From Cristatella mucedo (taxonomy: Eukaryota; Bryozoa; Phylactolaemata; Cristatellidae): a stretch of DNA of 64,000 nt. A program made the position numbers and the translations under genes. The stretch spans positions 124,001 through 188,000 of the forward strand of contig WPIO01000234.1 of assembly GCA_009760855.2 (NCBI GenBank), given 5' to 3'. Each line of letters begins with the position of its first letter. The stretch's first letter is position 1. Below, piece after piece: positions 1 through 12,489 of this stretch. The notes under the pieces were generated by a model. That model ran no database searches. It saw nothing but the letters and a program-made list of their open reading frames with translations, and was not told where the DNA came from.

Positions 1-41
1 CCGCTCTGAGCTGTATGCTCTTAGTTCTGCTCTGCGCTGTA

Positions 42-112
<71 letters not shown>

Positions 113-136
113 CTCAGCTGCAGACTTAGCGCGGGT
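1..136. repeat. 26-bp minisatellite units interrupted by (TC)n
   Basis: Diverged 26-bp units (from 5 and from 31) run into a (TC)n tract at 44-110. After the tract comes a GC-rich flank (111-136) that recurs at about 548-578, after the second array. This is the first of two copies of the same structure. Confidence 0.7.
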
Positions 137-399
137 CAGGTTAGCCGCCGTGTTTTCCAATTCGCCATTGGCCGCTTGGTAGGCCAGCTCAACCATCGAC
201 TAGGCGACTGCTCCGCCGGCCAAGGTGACGCCTTAACACCGAGTATCGCAGTTATTCGTGGTACACGTACTTCCGTACCATTGCTGAACGATAACCATAA
301 TTAATGATTTGCTTAACTCATGGATGTGTGCCAGTTCTTGTTTCACGTCTCACTTCAAGTCAGGCCTCACGGGCCGAGTCCGCCGGCAGTCCACTTTTT

Positions 400-575
400 T
401 CTGTGCTGTACACTCTCCACTTCGGTGCTTGCTGTAAACTCTCCACTCGGCTCCGTACAATACGCTATGCACTCGGCTCTGTGCTTGACGCTCTCCGCTC
501 AGCTCTGTACTGTAGGCTCTCAGCTCCACTTTTCGCAGTACGCTCTCCCCACGCTCCGCTGCACATTAGGCGCGG
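400..575. repeat. 26-bp minisatellite, six units
   Basis: Consecutive units begin at 400, 426, 452, 478, 504 and 530, each about 26 bp with a core like CTGTACGCTCTCC. The same unit appears at 1-45, and the flank that follows also matches, so the two blocks are a duplicated segment. Between them (137-399) I see nothing else. Confidence 0.75.
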
Positions 576-734
576 GCCAGGTTTGCCGCCGTTAACCGAT
601 GCGCCAGGGTCAACTCGCACCGTCAAGGCGACGCCTCAGCACGAGCGATGGTCCAACGCGAACGATGCACTGCTTGATCGGGAGCCTATGCCGGTCGGAG
701 AGAAGTAGTGTAACTTGTCGAATTTGACACTCAC

Positions 735-1130
735 GACCGAAAAGCCTGGCTGCTGCAGGTTTTTAATCAACTTTAAGCGCCCGACGTGCACAGGCCGGTA
801 GACTAGCAAGCAGCGAATGACAGAAGTCGATACGGGATGTCACAAATGCATAGACCAATTTAGATGTATTTTCGCTGTCTATAAAAGATCGAACTTTAGC
901 AAATTTACGTAGTTGAACGTGGACAGACTTGACTGTGAGTATGGTATGACCGTCTAGTGAAAGATCGCTTTGGAACAGGGCACAGAGATTTCATACAGAT
1001 GCTGCAGGTGATATGCTGGCTCAGCCTTATTTGAGGGACTATCCCAAATTTTGAGTCACTAGGTTTGCCCATAACTACTAATCTCCTTCTATGTTTGCTA
1101 AATTTAAGAATTTTTTTTGAGTAACGATCT
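735..1130 (-). mobile_element. Diverged L2 LINE fragment
   Basis: Aligns by eye to the complement of the L2 coding region at 7955-8340. On the minus strand it still reads VVMGKPSDSK, against LLVMGKPSVIQ in the better copy. It is old and has many indels. Confidence 0.7.
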
Positions 1131-1487
1131 GTTACAATCACTGACTCCTATATACTCCATGTCGTTGTCAGCCTCGTAGCCAGTAAGTCAGTAGTCGTTG
1201 ACAGTAGTCGCAGAGCAGTCGATAGCCAGCGGACGTAGTCGAATCGAGCGCCACCGTTTCTCGCCGGAACGCAAGGCCACAAACTGTAATAGAATTAATT
1301 TTATAAAGAAACTTCTTGATTCTTGCATTATTTGTACGACATGCCGGCTTCAGTAGTTATTGTCATCACCTGCTTGCTCGGGGCGAAATGGCGTAGATAC
1401 CTAATAAAGAGCCTCAATATCAAAAGACTAAGAGCCTCGATAACATATTAGAGCCTCGATATCGATAGCCTCAGCCTAAGCTTCACC

Positions 1488-1620
1488 AAACACAGAAAAC
1501 AGAGAAACGGAAGCCAATATAATGTGCTTGGCAATTAAATTGGCAAGAGGGAGAGTATACATTACGTGATGAAGGGGACCAACCACGGAGCCATCGTGTG
1601 CTACCACGTACTTGAGATGC
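1488..1620 (-). mobile_element. Diverged L2 LINE fragment, second piece
   Basis: Resembles the complement of 8466-8550 (the end of the reverse-transcriptase core). It is probably the upstream continuation of the 735-1130 fragment after an insertion of about 360 bp. The sequence from 1620 to 2140 shows nothing I recognise. Confidence 0.45.
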
Positions 1621-2180
1621 AATCAGCTGTACTACTATGGCGTGCTGGCAGACTTGAAGAGTTAGCAGCAGCATGAAAGCTCTGTTGCCAGCAACAGCGT
1701 TCCCTGTGGTGGCGATTTCTGCTCCAGTATCCTCTGCGGCTGTGGTGTCTACAAAATTCAACTGTGCCACTGCCGGCGGCTCTGAGGCCACGGCTGCATT
1801 CTCATCACGGTTGTCAACGACATTCAAAGGAGATACAGACCGCAGGGTGCAGACTAATCTATCGCACTTGTTTTCACGACGAAAGAAAGTAAATCAGAGA
1901 AGAAATTCGTCGGAGCCACTCGTGTCAGTTAAACGGGATGTGACTCGAATGCCTTGCTCAGAGTAAATTTAATGAACCTCGTCACCAATAAATTATTTTA
2001 AATCGAAAAGCAAGCGACTTCTGCTAGGTGTCAGTCAGCGTTTTGCGTTAACTTTTTACAGCCTTTCGGGTGCTGTGGGTTGCACAGTCACTTTCACAGT
2101 CACAAATTTGAGGGTTCCAGGAAGCACGCACAGACAGGGGGGTCGGCTTTTTTTTGCAACTGGCTACTTTGTCTGCTCAC

Positions 2181-2436
2181 AGTCGGCTCCGACGCTGAAG
2201 TCCTCAGGCAGAAGGATGACCGGCGTGGTCAGCTGATCGTCCGAGCTGAAGCCGGCGGCTGTGCTGGGCTCCCTTCCCAGCATGCCGTCAGGCTAAGGGT
2301 CAGCGGGAACATGGCAGCACTGGCAGCTACTTCCGCTCGCTAATCCGGCCGAGCTGCGCCCGGGTTTTTGAATAGCTGTGCTCAGCACAGATCTTTGCGG
2401 CGTCTCAGCAGCGTCCTGCTCAGCGCGAGCTGCCAT
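2181..2436 (-). CDS. Candidate coding segment, unrecognised
   Basis: On the minus strand an ATG at 2436 opens a 47-codon frame (starting MAARAEQDAAETPQ) that meets a TAG at 2293-2295. The same frame then continues for 37 codons (ending PVILLPEDFSVGAD) to a GTGAGC splice-donor-like site at 2175-2180. The composition looks coding (Ala/Ser/Pro-rich, CpG-containing). I recognise no family. It may be an exon pair, a pseudogene or chance. Confidence 0.22.
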
Positions 2437-2779
2437 GCGACGTTCAGCTCAGCAACACTCTGCCGCCGTCCGCTCAAGATGCCATTCTCGCCGCTGCACA
2501 GAAGTACGGTCGCCAGGAAAGCGGTTTAGCAGACGAAGTGGATAGCAATGGCAGCCGCGTAGAAGCCGACAACTGCTGTCACTGAAGCAGAGCACAAGCT
2601 GACAATCGCGTCCGAGCCGCGACTCACAATCGACTCTAAAATATGTTCCTTCTGCCAGAGCTTATTCCTGGCTTGTGGATTATTAATAATATTATCATTA
2701 ATATCAGAAGCAGTAGTAGTAGTTGGACTCAGCGTATCGTTGTATTGGGCTTATTTTGTAACGCTTCTTCCTAGTTGCC

Positions 2780-3430
2780 ACATCACACCACTTATGCAAA
2801 ACTCCGCAGCAAGGCTTGTCTGTCGTGAACGTCGCAGTTGCGACATCACACCACTTCTCGCCGACCTGCGCCTGCTACCAGTCAAGCAACGGATTGACTA
2901 CACCATTTTGTCGCTCACCTTTAGGTCACTTCATTCTTTGGCTCCAGCCTATCTCTTAGATTTACTCCCCCACCACGCCAAGCATCGCACGACCTGCTTT
3001 TCGGAATCCAACAGTTTACCAATACCTCGTGCAAACCTCAGATCCTTTGGAGACCGTGCATTTAGTTCGCATGCTCCCAAACCTGGAACTCGCTCCCGAC
3101 TTGCGTCAGAACATCCCCTGACTTTACCACATTTAAAAAGAACTTAAAAACACGCCTATCTAGGGCAGCATTTAGTGAGTCCCTGTGATTCGTCCTTCGT
3201 GTGCTTATGCGTGCTGACACTGCATGCTGCCACTAACCACATTTGCATGCTGACCCTGTGCACGTCACCCCTAACCAGGTTATTCATGTTGTTTATCAAG
3301 CATGATAGTACTTACCATTAAATCGCATTTTCCTTTGCAGCAAATTTAAAGCGCCTAGAAAAAGATTGAGTTCTCTGAGGGAGCTTTATCAAGTGCATTA
3401 TTATTAGTATTAAAATTGTTATTATTATTA
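2780..3430 (+). mobile_element. L2 LINE 3' end
   Basis: Encodes a frame-shifted version of the L2 C-terminus (NSAARLVCRERRSC, LPVKQRIDY, SFGDRAFSSHAPK), then the 3' UTR, the hairpin tail around 3350-3390 and a terminal ATT-rich tract. It is 5'-truncated. Confidence 0.9.
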
Positions 3431-4794
3431 TTATTAAGCCTGTGATTGTTCTGTACTATTCAATTAATTACAAGACGCTGAACAGACCGGATGTTTTTCG
3501 TCAATGGTCAAGGTGTTTGAGTTAGTTTTTCAGTCGTGGGCTACGATGGCTGTGATCTGGCCACGCACCTCGGCTCGATCTATATAGTATTGCAAACTGT
3601 GGCCGTGACTCATCCATCGTGGTCCGCAGAGGTCACTACCACTAGCATCAGTCACGTGGCAGTGTTAGCAGCAGTTACTCAAGTAGTGCTATACTATAGA
3701 AATAGCCCTGAGCAGTTGCACGCGTTCGTAGTCTTAAAAGCAGTATCGCATTTACCCAAAAGAATTACTGGATTTTACATTCAATTTATTTTATTCCAAA
3801 AGACGTATTAGGGTTTATCTTTCGTCGACGTGTTATTTTTCATGAACAATTATCTACGATTGCTAATGTATGCACCTACAAACGTCTACACTAATTCACA
3901 TACAACAATCTACACTTATTCAAATAGAGTCACATAACTTTCTTCTGAAGCATCATAGCAAGTCTCCAACTCAAATTCCGGCCCAATGGTTTTACGAGTT
4001 CCTTTCCTGTGGATCTATTGGACCCAGCCTCTTACTTCCAGTAATAGAACTGTCATTGAACGAGCAGTTCTCGCCCACGGAGCCTGCTCGTCGAGCATTG
4101 GCAGCACAGCTGTCAGTTATTTTATTTCCTGTATTCTTCGCTCGAGTCACGACCTCTTGCAGGGTAAGCTTCAGCATGAGTTTCCCTGCTTGTTTCTCTT
4201 CATTTTAGTGCAGTCAATAATTTTCATGTGCAAATGGCCATTGAACGACTTGCTTATTGTACTCCCCTTTTATATGAGATTTATTTTTGGGGTTACGTCT
4301 GCATTACGAGGACCTGACAAATCAGGCTAGATCTTATTCTCCGCTAAGGTACGTTTTTTGGGGGGGAGGCAATACAGAAAATTTCCTAAAGATGCCAACT
4401 TCATTGTGGAACATCAAAGGGGTAAACTTGAAAAAACAAAGCGCATGTAGCAAAGGTATTCATTGCAGACGCGAGACATATATTTGCATCACTTGCACGT
4501 CCAAGCCCAGCTAACCAGTGTTGAAAGGAACTGCCGACAGACGGGAATATTGAAACGACGGCAATCAAGAACGCCCATACGTTGATAACAAGTATTTAAG
4601 ATGTAGCTGTAGATTTCGCAGAAAAGAATGCGGGCCAGAAGACCTGCTTAGTTCGCGGCAAAGTGCCACTAGCAGACCGTTACTGGAGACGACCATTGCA
4701 AATCATAATTTATGACCATGAAATATCAAAGTCCTAGTGATTATAACTCAGAGGAGCCAGTTAATAACGTCTAGTTCTGTCGTGATAAAGCCTC
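3431..4794. other. No recognisable feature
   Basis: About 1.36 kb with only short overlapping open frames on both strands, no splice-framed coding run and no repeat I can assign. Confidence 0.5.
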
Positions 4795-5075
4795 CAGTTC
4801 TAACCTTCCTGCTCTGGCTCCCCATCAAGCAGCGTATCTACCTGCTGGTTTCTATTCACCGTCTCTGTACCTTCGTTCTCATTTGCATATGCTATCTACA
4901 AGTGCAAGCCTACCTATCTGAACTACTTCTTAATCATGTCAAGCGTCGTACCTACTAATATTCTGACTCATGCCGTTTGGCTGTGCCTTTAACCAACTTC
5001 AAATACTTGGGAAAATGTGCCTCTTGTTCAGTTCTGGATCCTCTAGTTCATATGACCCAGAGCCCTATGCATGCG
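4795..5075 (+). mobile_element. Old L2 LINE fragment
   Basis: Translates to LPIKQRIYLLVSIHRL and YLSELLLNHVKRRT, then LTNFKYLGKCA. This parallels [30 protein letters not shown] and TNLKSFGDRAF in the better L2 copies. No 3' tail is preserved. Confidence 0.7.
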
Positions 5076-5533
5076 CTCCGAACTCCACACCATTTTCCCG
5101 ACCAGCCGGCGATGGCGATCGTATGCTATCTGAACGCGAACTGTAGCATCTCATGCAAATCCATAATGTTTATTCGTTTTCGCACTAATTAAAAAAAAAT
5201 AATGAGTGCCTAAAATCTGGTTTATTGTGCCACAAAAATGAACTTGATTTAAAAAGATTTTGGGTGTAAATGCCAATTTTTTTTATTGAGTTTCTCACGT
5301 ACATCCTGAAGGAAATCCATGGGCCGAGAGATGGTTAATTGGACTCCCGATTTAAAACCCATGCTCTAAAAATTCCACACGATTATCCAACTTAGGAAAT
5401 GCAAATAGTCGTACACGCTATCTAAATCTGGATGTTAGGATACCAACATTTCACTTAATTCAATTTGGGCCGTCCTCGGCAGTGACCATAAAGAAGCCTA
5501 ACATCTAGTAGACGTCTAATATCTGTCTAAAGC

Positions 5534-5690
<157 letters not shown>

Positions 5691-5962
5691 AACAGTTTTC
5701 CTATTTCCCGGTGAAATTTTTGGTGGCTAGCAGGCATAAATCACTGAAATATTTGAGGTAATTTCTTGACCTACAGGGTGCACCACGTTTTAGTTCCAAC
5801 GCTGTTTATGTACGTATGTCAACCTATATAAGCTTGAACGCGAGGAAGTCCGGCCGCTTGCCTGCAACGTCATGTCCATGAGTCGATGGGAAAGTTCGTA
5901 GACACAAATCACCTACTGACATCGTCCGCTTACTTGACGTTGATACTTATAGTACTACTACG

Positions 5963-6062
5963 ATGGTACAACTCAGACCGACACAACTCTGACGGTACAC
6001 CTCTGAGAGGTACAACTCTGATGGTACAGCTCAGAGAGGTACAACTCTGATAATACAACTGT
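5963..6062. repeat. Short tandem repeat, GGTACAACTCTGA core
   Basis: About six imperfect 14-17 bp units with the core GGTACAACTCTGA(T/C). Apart from this, the sequence between 5691 and 6410 shows nothing recognisable. Confidence 0.7.
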
Positions 6063-6409
6063 CTGACAAGTGTCGAGTCAAAAGTATCTCCAGAGATAAT
6101 TTACTACAGCATGCATTCTTATAATTGAAGTTGAACAATGAATTGTGTATGGAATTATGAAATATTGATGACCGAGCTTTTTTGATTTTGATCATTTGAC
6201 TAGCGCGTTATTCAACTATGTAACTAAGCGCCATGGAGATGATCTGTGAATAGAACCTATGCAAACGAACAGGAAGTCACATGCTAACCGCGGCTCGGCC
6301 GGTCGGCGAGTCTGTGAGGCCAAGCCTGTGTGCAGCCATTCGCTTTACGCGTGGTCTTTAATTTTCAAATTAAATGTTTAACCGAAAGTTTCTTTGCGGG
6401 TAAAGGCGA

Positions 6410-6567
<158 letters not shown>

Positions 6568-6571
6568 TAAT

Positions 6572-6691
6572 TTGTCAAGCGGCTTATGAGAGCGTAATCT
6601 CTATTCAGGAGCCTCGGGGCTCGAGTCCTCGAGCTCGGCTAGACCCCGGTCCCAGCACCTTTAACAACTAATGGACCAAACCAGCTTGATC
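6572..6691 (-). mobile_element. SINE-A copy, diverged
   Basis: Shows the family landmarks in reverse: ATCTCTATTCAGG, GGGGCTCGAG (B-box region) and GGACCAAACCAGC (complement of the 5' end). The L2-like tail abuts the (TA)n tract. Confidence 0.75.
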
Positions 6692-7027
6692 GGATTCAGT
6701 AAGTCTCAATCCTCAGAAGAAACACGCTCACCTATGATACATTTCAAGCAGCTTTGCGTAACACCAAGGAAGTCGATGCCAAGCCCGGTTGCTATTGATA
6801 CGGGATGCACATGACTGACCCGTGACTGACAAGACTAAACTATGGAGAACTCAGTAGAAGTAATGACTAGTTGACGCTGGTCGCTCTTCATTGAGAGCGT
6901 CGGGGGCTGCGTCAGCTGCGGCCGAGTGAATTACCACGATTTGCTCTGCTAACAAAGAGGAGGTTTGGCAGCCACGTTCTGTGAGTCCAGGCGGTACATG
7001 GCCAGATCCGAGACAGGAGAGAGAGAC

Positions 7028-7030
<3 letters not shown>

Positions 7031-7107
<77 letters not shown>
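7031..7107. repeat. (GA)n microsatellite
   Basis: Nearly pure GA run ending in a few CAGA units. The region 6692-7030 before it shows nothing else. Confidence 0.98.
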
Positions 7108-7113
<6 letters not shown>

Positions 7114-7357
7114 CAGACAGACAGATGGTTCTCTTAGGGGGTGTGACAGCCCTCCACATGTCCTGTAGTCGGGCTGGGTAGCATGACTGAGCACCAAACC
7201 TTCGGGCTCCAACAACCTGACCTGAAATGAGTCGAATTGAAAGTGCCTCGGCATAATAACAGCCGCTGCACTCGATTTTTTCTGCACTGTATTTACACGA
7301 ATAACCTTATACTGCATAGCCATCCATCATTGAACTGAAGAGGAGCCCGGCATCAAG

Positions 7358-8797
7358 CATAATAATAATAATAATAATTCACTTGATAAAGCGCCCTCAG
7401 AGAACTTAATCTCTCTCTAGGCGCTTTACATTTGCTGTAAAGTGAAATGCAATTGAAAGGTAAGTAAAATCATGCTTGAAAAAACAAGAAATGAATAATA
7501 TGGTTAGGGGTGACATGCACAGGGTCAGCATGCAAATGTGGTTAGTGGCAGCATGCACAGTGTCAGCACCCATAAGCACATCAAGGACGAATCACAGGGA
7601 CCCACTGAATGCTGTCCTAAATAGGTGTTTTTAGGTTCCTTTTAAATGTGGTCAGGTCAGGGGTTGTTCTGACGCAGGTCGGGATGGAGTTCCAGGCTTT
7701 GGGAGCATATGAACTAAATGCACGGTCTCCAAAGGATTTAAGGTTTGTACGAGGTATTTCTAGACTGATGGATTCCGAAAAGCTGGTGGTACGATGCTTG
7801 GCCTGATGGGGTAGTATATCTGACAGATAGGCTGGAGCCATAGAATGAAGGGACCTAAAAGTGAGCGACAAAACCTTGAAGTCAATCCGTTGCTTCACTG
7901 GTAGCCAGTGCAGGTCGGCGAGAAGTGGAGTAATGTGGCAACTGCGACGCTCACGACAGACAAGCCTAGCTGCAGAGTTTTGCACCAGCTGCAATCGCCT
8001 GATCGCACATGCTGGTAGGCCAGTGAGCAGTGAGTTGCATAAGTCGAGACGAGATGTCACGAATGCATGGACCAACTTGGACGTGGTATTTTTATCTAAA
8101 CAGGCCCGAATTTTAGCAATGTTATGAAGCTGAAAATAGGCAGATTTGACTGTGGAGCTGATGTGGTCGTCTAACGAGAGGTCGCTTTGGAATATGACAC
8201 CTAGATTTCGAGCTGATTCAACTGGAGATATGCTGGCAGAGCCAATTTTGAGAGTCAGCCTTTCCAATCTCTGGATCACACTGGGTTTGCCCATAACTAG
8301 TAAGTTAGTTTTATCATCGTTCAGTTTTAGAAAATTTGCTGCCATCCATGTGCGGATGTCATCAATGCATGCAGCAAGTGAGTTTAGAGAATTTGAGGTG
8401 CTCGAAGGCTGTGAGGGATCAAAGCAAAGGTACAACTGAGTGTCATCTGCATAGACGTGAAAGGCTAGATTGCGCTTGGCAATCACATCAGCAAGAGGCA
8501 GAGTATAAACCGTGAAAAGAACCGGACCTAGCACTGAGCCCTGAGGTACTCCATATTTCAGAGGTACTTCAGATGATCTTTGTCCATTCACGTCAATACT
8601 CTGGAGTCTCGCAGTGAGATAGGACCTAAACCACTGCAGAGCAGTGCCAGTGATGCCCAGGCAAGATGAGAGGCGCTTTAGAAGAACTTTGTGATCGATG
8701 GTATCAAAAGCTGCCGAAAGATCAAGCAAAACAAGCAGAGACACTCTACCCATGTCTGCATTCCTAAGTAGGTCGTTGTATACCCGAAGCATCGCTC
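7358..8797 (-). mobile_element. L2-clade LINE, longest copy (5'-truncated)
   Basis: The minus strand carries an open 395-codon frame (7617-8804) covering the C-terminal half of a non-LTR reverse transcriptase. Motif A is LDLSAAFDTIDH (Asp 28), the next block is GVPQGSVLGP (85-94), and YADDTQLY holds the catalytic aspartates (120-121). The L2-type C-terminus follows ([43 protein letters not shown]). Then come a 3' UTR, a hairpin tail at 7381-7430 and an AAT-rich terminus at 7360-7378. Endonuclease and the 5' half of RT are absent, so this is a dead 5'-truncated insertion. The uninterrupted frame suggests it is among the younger copies. Homology with the 30939-32364 copy stops near 8797. Confidence 0.95.
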
Positions 8798-9360
8798 TGC
8801 CCAAGCGGACATTGAAGCAATGGAGCTAAAGTCAAACTGAATAAATCATTCATCTTATCGTGATTAACAACTAGGACTAAGGATGGAAAATAATCGTTAA
8901 AGAGCCACCGGCAGAAGTGGGCATCCGAGGGTTTAGGCAGACGCTCGCTGGTGACACGGGGAGACATCTTACAATAGTGGGACGTCTAGTCGCCTGACAC
9001 CCGTGGTCGGACTACCGTACAAGCTGTTCTCTGAAGCTAGCAAATGATGAAAGAAGACTACTTCCAGCATGGAATAAATTGATAAAGCAAACGAGTAATG
9101 CAGGCTAAGAATTTGAGCGAGATAAAATTCAGTTTTGCTTAGTCGCCGACGATGAAAAAGCGAAACCTCCAGGCCAGAATAAGTTCAAAAGTACCACTTA
9201 CATCGGTCACAGGACATTATGCATTATGCCTGGGTAAAAACGGCCGGATTGACAAGTTTCTATGCACACAGAAAGGTTATGGATGCAGACAATATGCATG
9301 TAGAGCTGCGATTATATATATTTATATATATATATATTCATTAAAATTAACTTGCATATA
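8798..9360. other. No recognisable feature
   Basis: Unassigned sequence with a short (TA)n near 9312-9340. Confidence 0.5.
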
Positions 9361-9364
9361 TATG

Positions 9365-9975
9365 TTAGCCGGCGGTGCCCTGCCTTGTCGGGGGTCTCAG
9401 GTGCTACCAAGGTGGTACTGTCGTCGAAGCCAATCGTCTCTGATGTACTCTCTGAGGGCAGAATGACGAGGTAAGCCAGGCAGGCTTCATTGTTTGGCCA
9501 CTGGCTGCCGAGTGCCCCGACCACGAAGGGCCACACCACTGCCGACCGAGAGCCAGCAGTCAGAAAAGACTGACCAATGACTGCATACTTATCGGTCTCG
9601 TTCTGGGCCGCCAGCATCGAGCACCCACCCTGCCGTCGAACGGCCAAGTCACGTGAACGATTACCATATCGGTGCTGTTGTCTATCACCAGGACCACCAG
9701 GACCACCTGCGATCGTGAGGGTGCGGCCTGCCTACAGGCAGGTGAGTTCGATGGCCGGAAGAGCTCCGATTAGGCGGCCCAGAACCAGGTTGTGTAGGGC
9801 CGAGGTAGCCTGCAGCATGTGCCGGTAGTAGCTCAGCACGTGGCAAGCGATCTCCGTGACCTCCGTGATGAAGCCCAGTGTATGAGCTCCTGGTGAACTC
9901 CTGCAGCTTCGCGATAACCACTGGTGGCAAGACCAAGTGCTCGATGCCGTCGGGGTCGGTGGACACAGCCAGCAC
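9365..9975 (-). pseudogene. Coding-like segment with frame break, unrecognised
   Basis: After a plausible acceptor (the CA/TG tract ending TGTATAG), the minus strand reads VLAVSTDPDGIEHLVLPP and VVIAKLQEFT in one frame. From about 9890 the coding-like sequence moves to another frame (LGFITEVTEIACHVLSYY, then LQATSALHNLVLGRLIGALP) and ends at a stop near 9732. A further stretch at 9365-9650 (LAAQNETDKYAVIGQSF, NNEACLAYLVILPSES) also looks like protein. The frame change and stop suggest a decayed gene or an assembly indel. I recognise no family. Confidence 0.3.
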
Positions 9976-9983
9976 CTATACAT

Positions 9984-9984
9984 G

Positions 9985-10054
<70 letters not shown>

Positions 10055-10078
10055 CACACTCATGCGCGCACACACACA
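9984..10078. repeat. (CA)n/(CGCA)n microsatellite
   Basis: CA repeats flank a CGCA tetranucleotide run at about 10011-10052. Confidence 0.97.
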
Positions 10079-10084
10079 AGTGGC

Positions 10085-10242
10085 TAGCTGATTTAACAGC
10101 CTCTTTTGTATAGCGACAGAAGAGCCTTTACGGCTATCACCACAGCTTGCTGTGGCGATAAAGGATCACCCACAGCAGTCGAACCCAGACCTCGGGACCG
10201 AGGTTATGAAAGCAACCGCCTTATCTAGTGAGCCATTACGTC
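10085..10242 (-). mobile_element. SINE-B copy
   Basis: Full-length-looking copy in reverse. The complement begins at the tRNA-like head (ATGGCTCACTAGATAAGGCG), carries the B box GGTTCGACT and ends in GAGGCTGTTAAATCAGCTA. The family core GCCGTAAAGGCTCTTCTGTC is intact. Confidence 0.9.
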
Positions 10243-10259
10243 TCACACACATAAATATA

Positions 10260-10262
10260 TCG

Positions 10263-10311
<49 letters not shown>

Positions 10312-10470
10312 TGTATGTATGTATGTATGTATGTATGTATGTATGTATGTATGTATGTATAGATATATAGTATGTGATACGTATACCTATGTGGAAGTAT
10401 ATAAATATATTTATATGTAATATAAGTATATATATACTTATATAGATATATGCATATATTTACAGTATAT

Positions 10471-10503
<33 letters not shown>

Positions 10504-10505
10504 CA
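10260..10505. repeat. (TA)n/(TATG)n microsatellite complex
   Basis: (TA)n at 10260-10283, (TATG)n at about 10282-10361, then impure AT-rich TA runs to 10505. Confidence 0.95.
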
Positions 10506-10783
10506 TCCTAGCAACATCCATTATACGTAGGCTATGTCTGTCTGTGCGACGCAGCCGATGTCCAGTCGATGTGTATGTCCTATACCGTACGTATTTCAAG
10601 GGAACGAGGTTGGGAACTCTAGAACTAATTTCCAAGTGTTGGAAAAGCTTTGAGAGCAAGCAAGTGTTACAGACAGAGCCGAGTGTATCAGCGAAGAGCA
10701 AGAGTTTTGCAGTGCCAATGAGCTACGCCGGCAAGGCATTGGAACGTTCAGAGACTGGCATTGGTTTCAGAGTTCAGTTGCAC

Positions 10784-10866
10784 CAAACGTAAAGCGCCTA
10801 GAAAGAATTTTGAGTTCTATGAAGGTGCCTTATTAAGTGTATTATTATTAGTAGTAGTAGTAGTGG
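10784..10866 (+). mobile_element. L2 3' tail fragment
   Basis: Only the terminal hairpin (AAAGCGCCTAGAAAG ... GGTGCCTTATTAAG) and the ATT/AGT tail remain. The sequence from 10867 to 11407 shows nothing I recognise. Confidence 0.85.
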
Positions 10867-11407
10867 TAATAGATAGCCATAGAAACTCGACGCCCAGTGT
10901 CACATACACTTAAATGCAAGGCTGTTTGCTCTCTCGGCCAGTGACCCAGTCACACAATCACATATGCTTAGGTGGGTGGTGAAATGGCACAACATCGAAT
11001 GGGCTAGATTTCCCACATTTGTTACGTCACACCGGAAGGCCATCTTCAGTGACTGCAGAGCAATTATTTACCGGCCCAGCGCCTCCGACGTATCATTGTC
11101 GCATGGCAAGCCCTACCGGTAATGCATTTAGCAACTAAGGCTTGGCCAAGGCCAGTGCCTCGAGTTACCATGGATGGCTGGCTGCCTAAGGTCGGTCTGG
11201 GGCCGGCGATTCTGTTATCTACAGTATATCCGGGATAGCTGGGACGATCCCAAATATACTGTTCAGCCAATCCCGAGCCGGAGTTTTAACTAAGTGTGTG
11301 TGGGTGCACCTAAGCTCCTGCGATTAGTCAAAATGACTTAAGCAGACGGGTGTGGGTAAGCTCCTGCGATTGGTCAATGAAGATGTTTCTCTGTAGGGCA
11401 GGCAGGG

Positions 11408-11565
11408 CAGCAGTTTACACATGACTCTGTTATGCATCTCACTTTCTCCTTGTTTCGTGAGATTAAATCTGTTAGCTACCATGTACACAACGAAAGCTGC
11501 TTTCGCTTTGGGGGGGTTGAGAAAACTCTAGCGTAACACCTACTCTGTCAAACTAGTTCAGCCAG
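11408..11565 (+). mobile_element. LINE-B 3' UTR fragment
   Basis: Matches the 3' UTR of the copy at 48135-48597: CTTTCTCCTTGTTTCGTGAG, then a GAAAGC(T)GC motif and GCGTAACACC. It has no coding part and no TACAT tail. Confidence 0.7.
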
Positions 11566-11689
11566 AATCTCTCAGTAGCGTCTGCATGGCATCTGAGTGT
11601 CCTGTTTCACAACAAACATTCTCTAGACGAACACGTCAGCTCAGCTTTCAAGCTTCCACCTAAGGATATTGCACAAACTTTGACAGGCT

Positions 11690-12300
11690 AAAGATAAGGA
11701 CATCACGGCCAAACTGATCCATGCATTTGAGACATCTGTCTAGGATGCTGGCAAGCTCTACTTTCTGGGCTTCTTGCCACCTTCGATGCTTAGTCGGTGG
11801 AAAACTTCAGATAGGCTTGTCTGTCGTAAACGTTGCACCTCTATATATTGCAGCACTAATCACTGATTTGCATTGACTTGCCATTGAGCAACACATCGAC
11901 TTCAAAGCTCGATCACTCGCTTTTAGGTCCCTTATTCTCTTGATCCAGCCTAGCTATTTGCTATGCTTTCTTCTTAGACTTCGCATCGTACCACCCACTC
12001 TTCTGATTCGAGTAGTCTAGCTCTAGTTCTAACCAACCTCAAACTCGTGTGATACCGTGTCTTCAGTTCGTATGCTCAAAAAGCTTGGAACTTACTCCCA
12101 TGACGTCGCAAGATCACTGACTTGACGACATTTACAAAGCAGCTAAAACTTCTCCCGTTCCTACAAGTAGTTGCTATGCTGGTGGTAATTGTTTTTGTGC
12201 TTATGCATGCTGAAAATGTGCCTGTTATCACTAAGCAATGGATACACTCCCTTCCTGCCTATCCAAGGCTCATAGAAAGAGATTAGCTCTTTTACGGTTA
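11690..12300 (+). mobile_element. Old L2 LINE 3' end
   Basis: Diverged coding remnant (AKLIHAFETS against SKLVHAFVTS; GTRLSV-like core; AWNLLP region), then 3' UTR landmarks (GTGCTTATGCATGCTGA) and a degraded tail near 12260-12290. Confidence 0.75.
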
Positions 12301-12445
12301 AATGCCGATATGTTATTACCATCAATAATATCTTGGTCAACCAGCACTAATCAGATCGGGACTAAGTCACTCAATTTGACACACATTGTGCTCAGACTGC
12401 ATCGTGAAGGACTGCATCGTTAAGACAGATACCGACACTCAAGAC

Positions 12446-12446
<1 letters not shown>

Positions 12447-12487
<41 letters not shown>
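12447..12487. repeat. (GA)n microsatellite
   Basis: Pure AG repeat. The sequence between 12488 and 13440 shows no feature I can support. Confidence 0.97.
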
Positions 12488-12489
<2 letters not shown>

